This document shows, piece by piece, positions 48,858-59,070 of a DNA stretch of 64,000 nt. The notes below the pieces were generated by a model. That model was not told the DNA's origin. It saw only the letters and a list, made by a program, of their open reading frames with translations, and searched no databases. The position numbers and the translations under genes were made by a program. Positions within the stretch are counted from its first letter, which is position 1; each line of letters starts with the position of its first letter. Source of the stretch: Magnolia sinica (taxonomy: Eukaryota > Streptophyta > Magnoliopsida > Magnoliales > Magnoliaceae); the NCBI RefSeq assembly GCF_029962835.1, contig NC_080578.1, forward strand, positions 48,229,001-48,293,000. The letters run 5' to 3'.

Positions 48858-50280
48858 CACGATATGTCTGTGGAGGCTACGGCCCTGATGTTGCTAGGGC
48901 ATACGGTGGTTATATCCCAAAATGCGAGATGCATGAGTCATACCATCCAGTCATGCATCAAACCTGCGCATATCGCGTGCTCATGTGGGTCAACTCTGCC
49001 TATCAGGGAGTCCCATAAATAACCTGCCCTGCGGCATATGCAATAGTCATCCGCATCTCATAACAAACATGCAGATGATGCGTATGGCCTGTATCATGAT
49101 GTTATGCTGTCACATACTCATAATCGGTATCGACATCAGGCACCGATAATCGGCATTGATAATCGAACTCGACAATCAGAATCGGTAAGAATGGGCCTAA
49201 CAAGGCCTAAGGGAAGGTCACAATGAGGATATTTAACCATCATTACCCATCAATGAGGACATTTAACCAACATTGCTCCCAAAGAGTGGCCCACATAGGG
49301 CCAAACATATAGTAGGGGCCTAATATACATCACCATGGGCCACACTCAAAGGCCTTATAAACATCAAATGTGCCGCAATACATGGGCTTAATACACATCA
49401 CGATGGGTCACATGACATGGGCCTGATACACATCACAATGGGCCGCATGACATGGGCCGCACCAATGAGCCTCATATATATCAAGTGGGCCGCATCAATG
49501 GGCCTCAAATACATCAAATGGGGTCACATCATGTGAGCCTCAAGTACATCAAATTGTGCCACATGACATGGGTCTATACACATCATAATGGGCCTCATGA
49601 CATGGGCCGCACAAATATCATATTGAGCCACATATACATCACAATGGGCCTTATCAGATGGGCCGAAAATACATCACAATGGGCCATGTCCCACGGCCTA
49701 ATGCACACCACAATGGGCCTCATCACATGGGCCACAATTGCATCAAGGTGGGCCTTAACGGATGGGCCACAAATACATCAAGATGGGCCTCGACACATGG
49801 GCCATAAATACATCACATTGGACCTTACTCATTGGCCTCAAATACATCATGTCGAGCCTCATACCTAGGCCACAATTACATCACAGCGGGCCTTGCCAAA
49901 TGGGTCATAAATATATCACATTGGGCCGCACATATGGGCCTCATATACATCAAAATGGGCCACTCTCACGGACCACACCAATAAGCCTCACCAATGGGCC
50001 CCATATACATCAAGTGGGCCACATCAATGGGCCACACCAATGGGCCCCATATACATCAAATGAGCCACAAACATGGGCTTCAAATATGCAACAAGTAGGC
50101 CCCATCACATGGGCCTTAAATATATAATAGGTAGGCCACAAATACATCAAGTCGAACCCACCGTTCTAGGTGAACTACCTACACCATACATCTATTTTTA
50201 GAGATCATTTTAGAGCATTTCCAAAAGAATGAATCATATCAAAAGATCATCTGGACCATACCACAAATAGTAGTGGAGAT
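48858..50280 (-). mobile_element. L2: minus-strand chromovirus LTR, second segment
   Basis: Resumes with CACGATATGTCTGTGGAGGC, matching 13741 onward in L1, directly after the chromovirus end. It includes the TGGGCC array at 49270-50150, then ATCATCTGGACCATACCAC and GTGGAGAT, where the SIRE element begins. Confidence 0.85.
49270..50150. repeat. TGGGCC array in L2
   Basis: About 45 GGGCC/GGCCC words spaced roughly 18-25 bp, with ACATCACAATGGGCC and TACATCAAGTGGGCC as recurrent phrases. The L1 equivalent is nearly twice as long. Short ORFs rich in Trp, His, Gly and Asn are products of the repeat. Confidence 0.85.
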
Positions 50281-50763
50281 TATAAGTGCTATAGTTTATA
50301 GCCCTGTTTGTTGTCAAATTTGTGGTGCTAAAGACACTGTTATGAAGCTTGCATCTGTGAAGAACAATGCTCTACTCAAGATCAACTTAGGCTGACAAGC
50401 ACTGTTCACAAGTCAAGAATCTCAAGAAGCTTTCAAGTTCAACCTCAAGATCTCAAGAAGCTTTCAAGTTCAATCTCAAGATCTCAAAAAGCTCTCAAGT
50501 TTAAACGACATCAAGACTTCAAGCTCCATTACTTTCAAATGTCACTCGTCTCTAAAGTTTCAATGTCCTTACTTCACTATTGAGGTATAGCTGACCTTAG
50601 GTTGACCTTTAGAGTAGGCCATTTTGGATACATAATTCATATGTTTTATATAAGTGAGTTTGGTCTGTTCTAAGACTAGTCCTAAACTTTGTTCAACTAG
50701 TCCTATCACTGCTTCGACCTGTCTAAACATTTCCTGGATCAGTCGTAAGTTTGTTACAAAAAT

Positions 50764-51032
50764 CAAAAAATTTCTGTTAGGCTTCGACTAGTCCTGGGAC
50801 TGTTCGACCAGTCATAGGAACAGTGTCAACTGCATCTTCGACCAGTCGTGGACCTACGACTCAAAGAACAGCGTTGAAATTTGGCCACCTACGACCAGTC
50901 GAAGGAGACCTACAACCAGTCAAAGGAAACCTACGACCAATCGTGAAACTGTCAAATCTTATCGCACCCGAATTTTTAATTATCTGTTGGTTCTACAACC
51001 AGTCGTAGAGGTCCTTAGACCAGTCGAAGGCG
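50764..51032. promoter_or_regulatory. CGACCAGTCGT motif array in LTR U3
   Basis: At least eight versions of the near-palindrome ACGACCAGTCGT (arms ACGAC/GTCGT) occur in about 270 bp, spaced 15-60 bp, for instance at about 50803, 50837, 50890, 50996 and 51020. The array ends about 15 bp before the TATA box. Its position suggests transcription-factor sites controlling the element; the factor is unknown to me. Confidence 0.75.
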
Positions 51033-51045
51033 TGATTTGCTCACC

Positions 51046-51053
51046 TATAAATA
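51046..51053 (+). promoter_or_regulatory. TATA box of SIRE-type 5' LTR
   Basis: CCTATAAATAGAGCACG is a canonical plant TATA context. The same box is at 59837-59844 in the 3' LTR and in reverse at 62779-62786 in the neighbouring copia LTR. Confidence 0.85.
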
Positions 51054-52087
51054 GAGCACGAATCTCAGAATAAAATAAGAACTTCAACCTAAATTAATTC
51101 AACCTTCTGAGAGATAAGTCGGTGCTCCATATAAGCTAAGTGTACATATTTAATATTCTCTTTCTTTAGCTTTCTTAATTGATTTTGTTTCTTGTATTCC
51201 AATCTAATCTGAAAAGAGGAATTGTTGTTTTCCTTTTTCTGGAATCAAAATCAATTAGAGCTAACCCTTTTGTTTTAATTTAAAATCTATTAGAACCTAA
51301 AACCATTATAAAATGAGTATTGGACATTGAACTTTGACATTCAAATCTCTACTCCAACTTGGTTCTTCTGGGCTGCTACAACGAAGGAGAAAATCAGGTA
51401 TTTTACAATTTGTGTAATTTACATTGTTTGGTTTTATTTGAGGTTAAGCCAGAAAAATCTCAAAGTTGTTGGTTATCTGAGGAGAGCTAGAAAACTCAGA
51501 AGTGAGGGTTTTTGAATTGTGTAAGCCCTTTGAAAAAGACACAATTGTGAAGGTTTTGGGTGAACCTGTGAAAACCTATTTGATAGTGAACGCTAATATC
51601 CCCTGTGTGAGGATATTAGGAGTGGAGTAGCATTCTGTGTGGCTGTTGTTTAATAGTTGGTGAACACACAGGCGAACCACTATAATTCTTTGTGTTGTGG
51701 ATGTATACTTTATATTACCTATCTTTTATCATTCAGAATTGTGGAATGTATGTGTGGATGTGAATGTTGTAAATTTTACATTTCAAGCACAGTGGGGAAT
51801 GTTGTAATAATTTAGATTTACATTTCAGCATTATATTTTTGCTATCTCTTTATTACTTTGAGCTTCAGTTTCTCTATTTGTTCTAGTAAGGTTGCCCTGC
51901 CATTTCTATGGTGCATGATTGTCCTTAGAACAATCAATATTTTGAGCTAACATTTAGCAATGTGAATTGATTAATTTATTCAGTTATATCTTTCTATATT
52001 TCCATTGTATTCAGAATAAAATTTGGCATAGTTCTATTCACACACACCCCCCCCCCCTTCTAGGTCATATAGCTTGGCCATTTCAAG

Positions 52088-52100
52088 TGGTATCAGAGCC
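52088..52100 (+). promoter_or_regulatory. SIRE-type primer-binding site, tRNA-iMet
   Basis: TGGTATCAGAGCC begins two bases after the LTR end and matches the initiator tRNA-Met complement standard for copia elements. Confidence 0.92.
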
Positions 52101-52169
52101 TAATAGCTCGCTCTTATTAGTTTTTATTTGGATTTAATTCCTGAGCTAACGATCTCAGCTATATAAAAG

Positions 52170-53240
52170 ATGTCAAATTTTGATAGCCTATCAGTCACTA
52201 GGCCTCCACCCTTTGATGGCTCCAACTATGCTTATTGGAAAGCCAGGATGGGGATCTTCCTCAAATCCATGGATGAAAGTGTGTGGCTATCCACAGTGAA
52301 TGAATGGACCCCTCCTACCACTGAAGTAACCGGGATTGATGGTTCAAAATCTATAAAAATTACACCTTATTTCTCTTGGACCACACTTCAGAAAACTGAG
52401 AGTAGTGCAAATGCTAAAGCACTAAATGCAATTATTTGTGCTCTATCACTAGATGAATTCAAAAGAATTATATCCTGTGATTCTGCAAAACATACTTGGG
52501 ATATATTGGAAATGACACACGAGGGTACTTCAATTGTCAAGAAATCTAAGATATAAATCCTCACAACTAAATTTGAGAAAATACGTATGGAAGAAAATAA
52601 AATGTTCATGGACTTCTATACCAGATTAAATGACATTGTAAACTCTATGTGGGGTCTAGGCGATAAAATTCCTGAAAGCAAGATATGTGCTAAAATACTA
52701 CGCTCATTTCCTAAACGGTTCAATTATAAAGTAACCGCAATCCAGGAACTTCGTGATACGAATAATATGAGGGTTGAAGAATTAGTTGGTTCATTACAGA
52801 CTTATGAGTTAACCTTTAAAGCTCCAAAAGGTAAATCTATTGCTTTAAAAACTTCTAAAAATGGTTTTCATGAAAATGATTTAAACTCTGAGGATGATAT
52901 GGCTCTTTTGGCAAAGAGATTTTATAAAAATTTTAAAAGTAAAAAGAGGGTTGATTTTCAAAAAACATTTGATAAAAAGAAACCTAAACCTAAAACTAGA
53001 AAATCATTAAAAGATAGTCAATGTTACAACTGCCATGGGTATGGGCATTTGGCTAACAAATGTCATAATAAGGGCAAGTTAAAAAAGAAAAGTGTGATGG
53101 CTACTTGGGATGAGTCCTCTGATTCTGAAGTCTCTTCTGAATCAAAAGATTCTGAAACTGAGTCAGGGTTTGATGTTAAGGCCCTTATGACTCTAACCAA
53201 ATTCACTTTTTCAGATAATGATGACTCGACTAATGAATAA
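52170..53240 (+). pseudogene. gag: SIRE-type gag, one internal stop
   Basis: Copia gag (UBN2/DUF4219 type) in one frame with a TAA at 52554. The N-terminus shows PPPFDGSNYAYWKARMGIFL, the retrotransposon gag signature, and TWDILEMTHEGT. The second half has ILRSFPKRFNYKVTAIQE, a Lys-rich stretch and the zinc knuckle CYNCHGYGHLANKC at 53022-53063 with all CCHC ligands. A Ser/Asp/Glu-rich segment ends at the TAA at 53238. Sequence between 53241 and 53506 continues the frame-broken gag-protease linker. Confidence 0.9.
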
Positions 53241-53506
53241 AATCTGAATAGTGAATATGAAAATGAAGATGATCTTCAAGATGCTTACAATGCCCTATAC
53301 TAGGAAAGTTGTAAAATTGCTGTAAAATTGAAACTTCAAAAAGAGAAATTTTCTAAACTCAAAGAAATTTATGATCTCTTGTTTTAGAAAAGTCTCATAT
53401 TTCAGACTGTTTTGAAAAGACAAAATGTGATTTAGATTTTAAAACCTCCCATTTTGAAAATCTTAAATCTGAAAATGAACAACTAAAACATGAAGTCTCT
53501 TCTCTC

Positions 53507-54598
53507 TTGAGTTTAAAGGAAATCTGGAAATATGCCCAAGGTGTTCCTAAATTAGAAAAACTCTTATCTGGATCGAGAAAATGTGGCGATCTATCCGGTC
53601 TAGGCTATGACAAGAGTGTTCCTCCTAAACTAAAGAATACTTCTCCCACGTTTATAAAGGGACAGATCTTAAACTCAAAAGGAAAAGATCAAATGTTTTC
53701 TAAAAACTTTAAATCTTTTCAAAAACCTAAAAGACATATCGACTATAAAAAGCAAAACCAAAGTCCTTTGGCAGAAAAGATAGTTGATTTACTTAAGGAG
53801 CTTTTAAATTCTAACTCACTAGGTCATACTTATAACTCTTACAATCGAAAGAAGACCTGCTATCCTCCTAAACCCAAAATGGTTATGAAATGGGTTCCAA
53901 AGGTCACTTGCTTGGTTGTCCACACCGCTTTCAAAGCAACAAGCCATTCTAAGTGGTACCTAGATAATGGATGCTCCAGGCATATTACAGGCGACAAGGC
54001 TTTATTCACTGATCTCAAAGACATGACTGATGGTTCAGTCACACTTGGAGACGGCAACAACTGCAAGATTATGGGCCAAGGTACGGTTCAACTCTATAAC
54101 CTTCCTTTGATTAAAAATGTGTTGTATGTTGACGGACTGAAACATAATCTTCTAAGCATATCTCAGATTTGTGATACTAACCATAGTGTATGGTTTTCTA
54201 ATCAAAGCTGTGAGATTCTAAACAACAAGGGTTCAATAATACTAACTGGATGTAGAACGTCTGAAAACTGCTATATTGTTAGCGAATCCAGCTTATCTAA
54301 TCAATCATGTTACATGGTCCAAACAGACGAGACTGATTTGTGGCACAAACCTCTTGGACATGTACACTACCGAAATTTACATAGATTGACCAAATGGGAA
54401 CTTATAAGAGATCTACCTAAACTACAAAAATTAGATAAAATATGTGGTGAATGCCAGATTGGCAAACAAATGAGGAACTCACACAAAAGGGTAAATTCCA
54501 ATACCACATCAAGACCACTCGAGCTTCTCCATATGGATCTAGTAGGACCTACCAAGATGGAAAGTCGAGGTGGCAAAAGATATATTTTGATAATATAG
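53507..54598 (+). pseudogene. pol: SIRE-type protease, gag-pre-integrase and integrase start
   Basis: An open 363-codon segment in a frame different from gag, implying an indel upstream. WYLDNGCSRHITGDKALF near 53955 is the copia protease active-site segment, with DNG for the usual DSG. LWHKPLGHVHYRNLHRL and CGECQIGKQ at about 54340-54470 form the HHCC zinc finger of integrase. LELLHMDLVGPTKMESRGG carries the first catalytic Asp. A TAG at 54596 ends it. Confidence 0.88.
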
Positions 54599-55330
54599 AT
54601 GACTTTACCAGATATACATAGGTTGTCTTCTTAAGGGACAAATCAGAAACCCTTGAATAAGTAAAAAAAAGGTTCTCAAAAGGATTCAAATTAAAAAAGG
54701 TTCTCAAGTCAGTAAGATTCGTAGTGATCATAGATCTGAATTTGAGAATAGCAGTTTTAAGAAGTTTTATAGCGACCAGGGAATATTACATGGATTCTCA
54801 GTGCCCAAAATTCCACAACAAAATGGTATAGTTGAAAGGAAAATTAGAGTGCTTCAAGAAATGGCTAATGTCATGTTGAATAGTATGAAGCTCTCTAAGA
54901 ATCTTTGGGCTGAAGCAGTCAATACAGCTTGTTATATTATTAACCGAGTTTACACTAGTAAAGGTAATAATAAAACGGCTTACGAAATGTGGTTCGATAA
55001 AAAGCCTACTGTCAAATACTTTCGAGTTTTTGGCAGCAAGTGCTATATTTTACGAGATCGTGAACATCTGGGAAAGTTTGATATGAAGAGTGATGAAGGG
55101 ATCTTTTTAGGATACTCTTTAAACAGTCAAGCTTATAGGGTTCTGAACAAAAGGACCGGTGTGATTCAAGAATCCATCAATGTGGTCATTGATGATCACT
55201 TAAACTCACTAGTCTCAAATTCAGATAATGATGAAGTACTAGTAATTGATAAATCTGATATTTCATCTAATCAGACTGATTCTGAACTGAGGACTGTTAA
55301 AGATCATCCAACCACATAGATTCTTGGAAA
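54599..55330 (+). pseudogene. pol: SIRE-type integrase, second half
   Basis: After a badly frame-shifted stretch (54599-54800, where an IRSDHGSEFEN-like segment survives only in scraps), an open run starts near 54801 with PQQNGIVERKIRVLQEMA, which includes the catalytic Glu. NLWAEAVNTACYIINRV and FGSKCYILRDREHLGKFD (GKFD box) follow. It ends with a Ser/Asp-rich linker. Confidence 0.88.
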
Positions 55331-56439
55331 CCCTCTCACTAGTGTTCGTACCTGTAGATAACTTGAGGATATATGCAATTACGTATGTTTTACATCCCAG
55401 ATAGAACAATTTAACGTAAAAGAAGCTCTTGCTAATGAAAACTGGATTGTTGCGATGCAAGAAGAACTTAACCAATTTGTGAGAAATGATGTTTGGTTTC
55501 TCGTACCTAGACCTAAAGATAAACACATCATTGGAACCAAATGGATTTTCAAAAAAAAGTCTGACGAACGTGGCAATATAATTAGAAACAAGGCTAGACT
55601 AGTGATACAAGGTTACACTCAAATTGAAGGTATTGACTATGATGAAACCTTTGCACCAGTAACACGTCTTGAATCAATCAGACTCTTTATATCCATTGCG
55701 TGTTTTAGAAAGTTTAAGATTTACCAAATGGATGTGAAAAGTGCATTTTTAAATGGTGATCTGCATGAGGAAGTTTATGTTAAACAACCAATGGGTTTTG
55801 AAGACTCCAAAAATGTTGATCATGTGTATCGTCTTAAAAAGGAACTTTTCGGTTTAAAACAAGCTCCTAGGGCATGGTACAAGAAACTAACAAAGTTTCT
55901 ATTAAGCCATAATTTTCAAATGGGATGTGTTGTATAAAACTCTGCTTATTAAAAAACATAAGGATCACATATTATTAGTAAAAATCTATGTTGATGATAT
56001 CAATTATGGATCTACCTGTACTAACATGACTATTGAGTTTGCTGATTTGATGAAATCTCAGTTTAAAATGAGCTTGGTTGGGGAATTGAATTATTTCCTC
56101 GGGTTGCAAGTAAAACAAAAACCTGATGGAATGTTCATTTCTGAATCTAAATATGCTATGAACTTGATTAAGAGATTTGGATTTGAGAATGGTAAGAACT
56201 TTGATACTCTTATGAGTACAACCTTGAAACTCTCAAAAGATTCTGCAGGTAAAAATGTGGATCCGAAATTATATCGGAGTATGATTGGTAGTCTATTGTA
56301 TTTAACTACTAGTAGTCCCGATATCGCTCTAAGTGTTAGCATTTACGCTAGATATCAGTCTGAACCTAAAGAGTCGCACTTGACTACTATCAAGCGGATT
56401 ATACGATATGTCGCAAGTACTGTTAATCTCGGTCTCTAG
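55331..56439 (+). pseudogene. pol: SIRE-type reverse transcriptase
   Basis: 55455-55937 holds the RT N-terminal half ([65 protein letters not shown]). A frameshift at about 55925 moves the rest to another frame (55927-56439) with the catalytic YVDD at 55987-55998, NYFLGLQVKQ and the YRSMIGSLLYLT segment. A TAG ends the ORF at 56437. Confidence 0.92.
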
Positions 56440-56930
56440 TATCCTCATGAGACTAGTGTTCAATTAGCTAGGTACTCGGATGCTGATTGAGCTAGTAATC
56501 TTGATGATCGGAAATCAACTAGTGGTGGTTGTTTTTATATCGAAAACTGTTTAGTTTCTTGGTTTAGCAAGAAACAAAGTTCTATATCACTTTCAACAGC
56601 TGAAGCTGAATATATCGCAGCTGGTAATGCGTGTACACAACTTGTTTGGATGAAATGTATGCTAAGTGATTATGGAATTAAATAGAATTTTATGTTATTA
56701 TATTATGATAATTCCAGTGCCATAAATTTTTAAAAAAATCTAATTCAGCATTCTCGTACTGAGCACATTGATATTAGATTTCATTATATTCGGGAATTAG
56801 TTGAAGAAAAGGTTATATCTTTAAAATATATCCCTACCGAGAATCAACGTGCTGATATTTTCACTAAACCACTCGACAAAAGCAGGTTTAACAAAATAAA
56901 ATTTGATCTCGGCATGTGCATTTTAAAATG
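56440..56930 (+). pseudogene. pol: SIRE-type RNase H and pol C-terminus
   Basis: Reads SDADxASN (a stop replaces one residue), STSGGCFYIENCLVSWFSKKQ and SISLSTAEAEYIAAGNA at 56466-56640, the copia RNase H with its Asp/Glu residues. It then has a HIDIRFHYIRELVEEK run and ends QRADIFTKPLDKSRFNK ... LGMCIL before a TGA at 56928. Confidence 0.9.
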
Positions 56931-57024
56931 ATTAATTATGCTTATTTGTATCATATTGTATATATTTGCTAGTTTAGTTTTTAAATCTTGAAAAATATGT
57001 AAAAATCAGATTTTTTGGCCTGTA

Positions 57025-57184
57025 CTCGACCAGTCGTGAGTATCCATGACCAGTCGTGCTGCGAGCGGTTGTGCATATCCACGACCAGTCTTGAATCGCG
57101 TGGATTCACTTAAAATTTAGGGAAAATCATCTTCTTCTTCATTTCAACGTCACTCTCTAACGAGCTGACACACGACTAGTCGAA
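57025..57184. promoter_or_regulatory. Second CGACCAGTCGT cluster, upstream of the accessory ORF
   Basis: CGACCAGTCGT at 57027-57037, TGACCAGTCGT at 57047-57057, CGACCAGTCTT near 57082 and CGACTAGTCGA near 57173 lie 200-360 bp ahead of the accessory ORF start. The same motif forms the LTR U3 array. Its placement suggests an internal promoter or a sequence copied from the LTR. Confidence 0.6.
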
Positions 57185-57387
57185 CCCATCTTTCAAAATC
57201 TTCAAGGTTAGTGCTCCATTTGCATTTTGCTTGTAGATTTGTGTCTAGATTGCTTCTATTTCTCTCTTGGAGTTGTCTATTTCAAATTTAGTTGAGATTT
57301 GGAGTTTTTCTTTTGAAAAATCTGATTTGAGAAAACCCTTTTCTCAATCCTTTGCAACTCTTTATATTCTTAAAATTTTTGTTGCAT

Positions 57388-58543
57388 ATGGCTTCTAAAA
57401 GAAGAAAATCAATGTCCCGTGGTCCGTCTTCTTCTTCCAGATCAGCCTCTATCACTAAGCATCATCTTAAGGCTCCTAAGGACGATCCATCTTATGTTCG
57501 GGACATCAAATTGCGTAATGTTATTGTTGAGCATCTAGTTAATATTAATCATGTTGCTTCTTTTGATATTTTTCCTATGCTCCAATCTGTAGGCTAGAAT
57601 AACTTATTGCTTTGGGGTGGGCCAGCATACCGGTCCATTGTCCAATCCATGTTTGCATGCATATGTGCTTTCTCACTGAAAAATTTAACTTTTTCTATCT
57701 CCACAAGAGAAGGGCCATGTGAAGTTGATCGTCATTTGATTTCAGCCCTTATGGATATTCCAGTAAATGATGAGGGTATTCCTATCCATACTTTATCTGA
57801 TGAACCTTCTGTCGCTAAAAAACGTATACTGACTAAGGACTTATGCAATTTGGATGTACAATGGACGCATAAAGGGAATGTGCTTCTCTCAAGGTATTTG
57901 TTACCCAAATACAGAGTTCTTCACAAAATCTGTGTCTAATTTGTATCATCGGTCGGGTAATAAATCTGAATTGACGCCCTTCATGGTTCGTATTCTTCAT
58001 TCTGTTATCAGAAGTGTTAACATTTGTTTACCATCCTTGATTTGTCACTTCATCATTCAGTTTCGACTCCATCCTGGTCATAGTGACATTCCTTTTAGAT
58101 ATTTGATGACTGTGTTGGCTACACATATGTCAGTCGATATGCCAGTTGGAGAGGCCCCTATCCATCATCTGATATTTAACAATTCCAATATTAATAAGAT
58201 GAAGCTGGATTTTCTTCCTGGCTAAGGTGATGGTGTTGGTAGTGCTGAAGCTAAACATGAGGAAGAAGCTGGTGATCTTCATTCTGATGATATTAACATG
58301 GATAATATTTTTGAAGAACTTGAGTCCGATTCTACAAATGATCCAGATTATGAGCCTTCTTCATTTGATGCACGTCTGAGTGCATTGGAAGATAAAGTTG
58401 AGAATCTAAATGTTAAGATGGAAAACATGTCTGTTGCCCATGATTTATAGTTCAAATATGTGCACAAATATCTTAGGCGCTTGAACAAAGGCATGCATTA
58501 ACTTGATCCTTCCATTTCTGCTCCTTCATCTGTGTCAGATTAG
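57388..58543 (+). pseudogene. Accessory 3' ORF of the SIRE-type element
   Basis: About 385 codons between pol and the 3' LTR, broken by stops at 57595, 58223, 58448 and 58499 and a frameshift near 57890. The N-terminus is basic and Ser-rich (MASKRRKSMSRG, a nuclear-localisation-like KRRK). The middle (57607-58225) holds WGGPAYRSIVQSMFACICAF, DRHLISALMDIPVNDEGIP and FMVRILHSVI, reminiscent of the domain annotated as putative plant transposon protein found downstream of pol in plant elements. The C-terminus is acidic (EELESDSTNDPDYEP) and ends in a short predicted coiled coil (FDARLSALEDKVENLNVKME). I see no signal peptide or transmembrane segment, so an envelope role is not supported. Function unknown. 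Start chosen at the Met before KRRK; an in-frame Met at 57352 is possible. Confidence 0.7.
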
Positions 58544-59059
58544 TATTTTTAAGATTACTAGTCTGTAATAACTTTATTACTCCTAACTAGTTTTGAGTTT
58601 GTCACTCTCTTTAACTTAGCTCAATCTATGAATTATATGTGTTGCTTATGCTATGTTCTCATATCTTGACTAGTTACCTCTCATATTTCTCATTGATTAT
58701 TTCTCCTCAGCCATCTGTTCTATGCTTCCTTTGTCCTATTGTGACAAAAAGGGAGAGTATGGATATCTTATGGATATGTATATGGATATGGATGTTGTCA
58801 TGAGGAGGGAGTAGCATTGTATTGTATGGTGTTTTATGAGTATGTTACTCAGGGGGAGTATGTGCAAAGGTGTGAGCAGAGGTGTGCAGAGGTGGACTGT
58901 ATGTTGAATAATATTGATTTACAAGTCCGCGGGATGCCGGTTGATAACAACTACTGCATGATTCTTTAATTAGATATAACAACCGGTGCATGATTCTTTA
59001 ATCAGATATTCTGTGTTATGTAACATATCTTGAAAGTGTGTTTTGTCACTAATTTGACA
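58544..59059 (+). other. SIRE-type 3' untranslated region
   Basis: No ORF. Contains GACAAAAAGGGAGAG at about 58743 and AGGGGGAG at about 58851, additional purine tracts like the one before the LTR, plus a partial duplication of an ATTCTTTAATYAGATAT phrase at about 58961 and 58993. Confidence 0.6.
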
Positions 59060-59070
59060 AAGGGGGAGAT
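59060..59070 (+). promoter_or_regulatory. SIRE-type polypurine tract
   Basis: AAGGGGGAGAT directly precedes the 3' LTR start TGTAAGTGC. Confidence 0.88.

Larger units (their letters stand above)
50281..52085 (+). repeat. SIRE-type 5' LTR
   Basis: 1805 bp, starting TATAAGTGCTATAG (the partner has TGTAAG, so the start is mutated) and ending GGCCATTTCA. U3 carries the CGACCAGTCGT array and a TATA box. A run of 11 C at 52047-52057 is longer than in the 3' LTR. Confidence 0.92.

Noticed and set aside
49452..50127. Overlapping Trp/His/Gly-rich ORFs resembling a repetitive protein
   Set aside because: Translation of the TGGGCC array; frame and length differ between LTR copies.
57388..58543. Calling the 3' ORF of the SIRE-type element an envelope gene
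   Set aside because: Position fits, but no signal peptide, transmembrane segment or cysteine pattern is visible.
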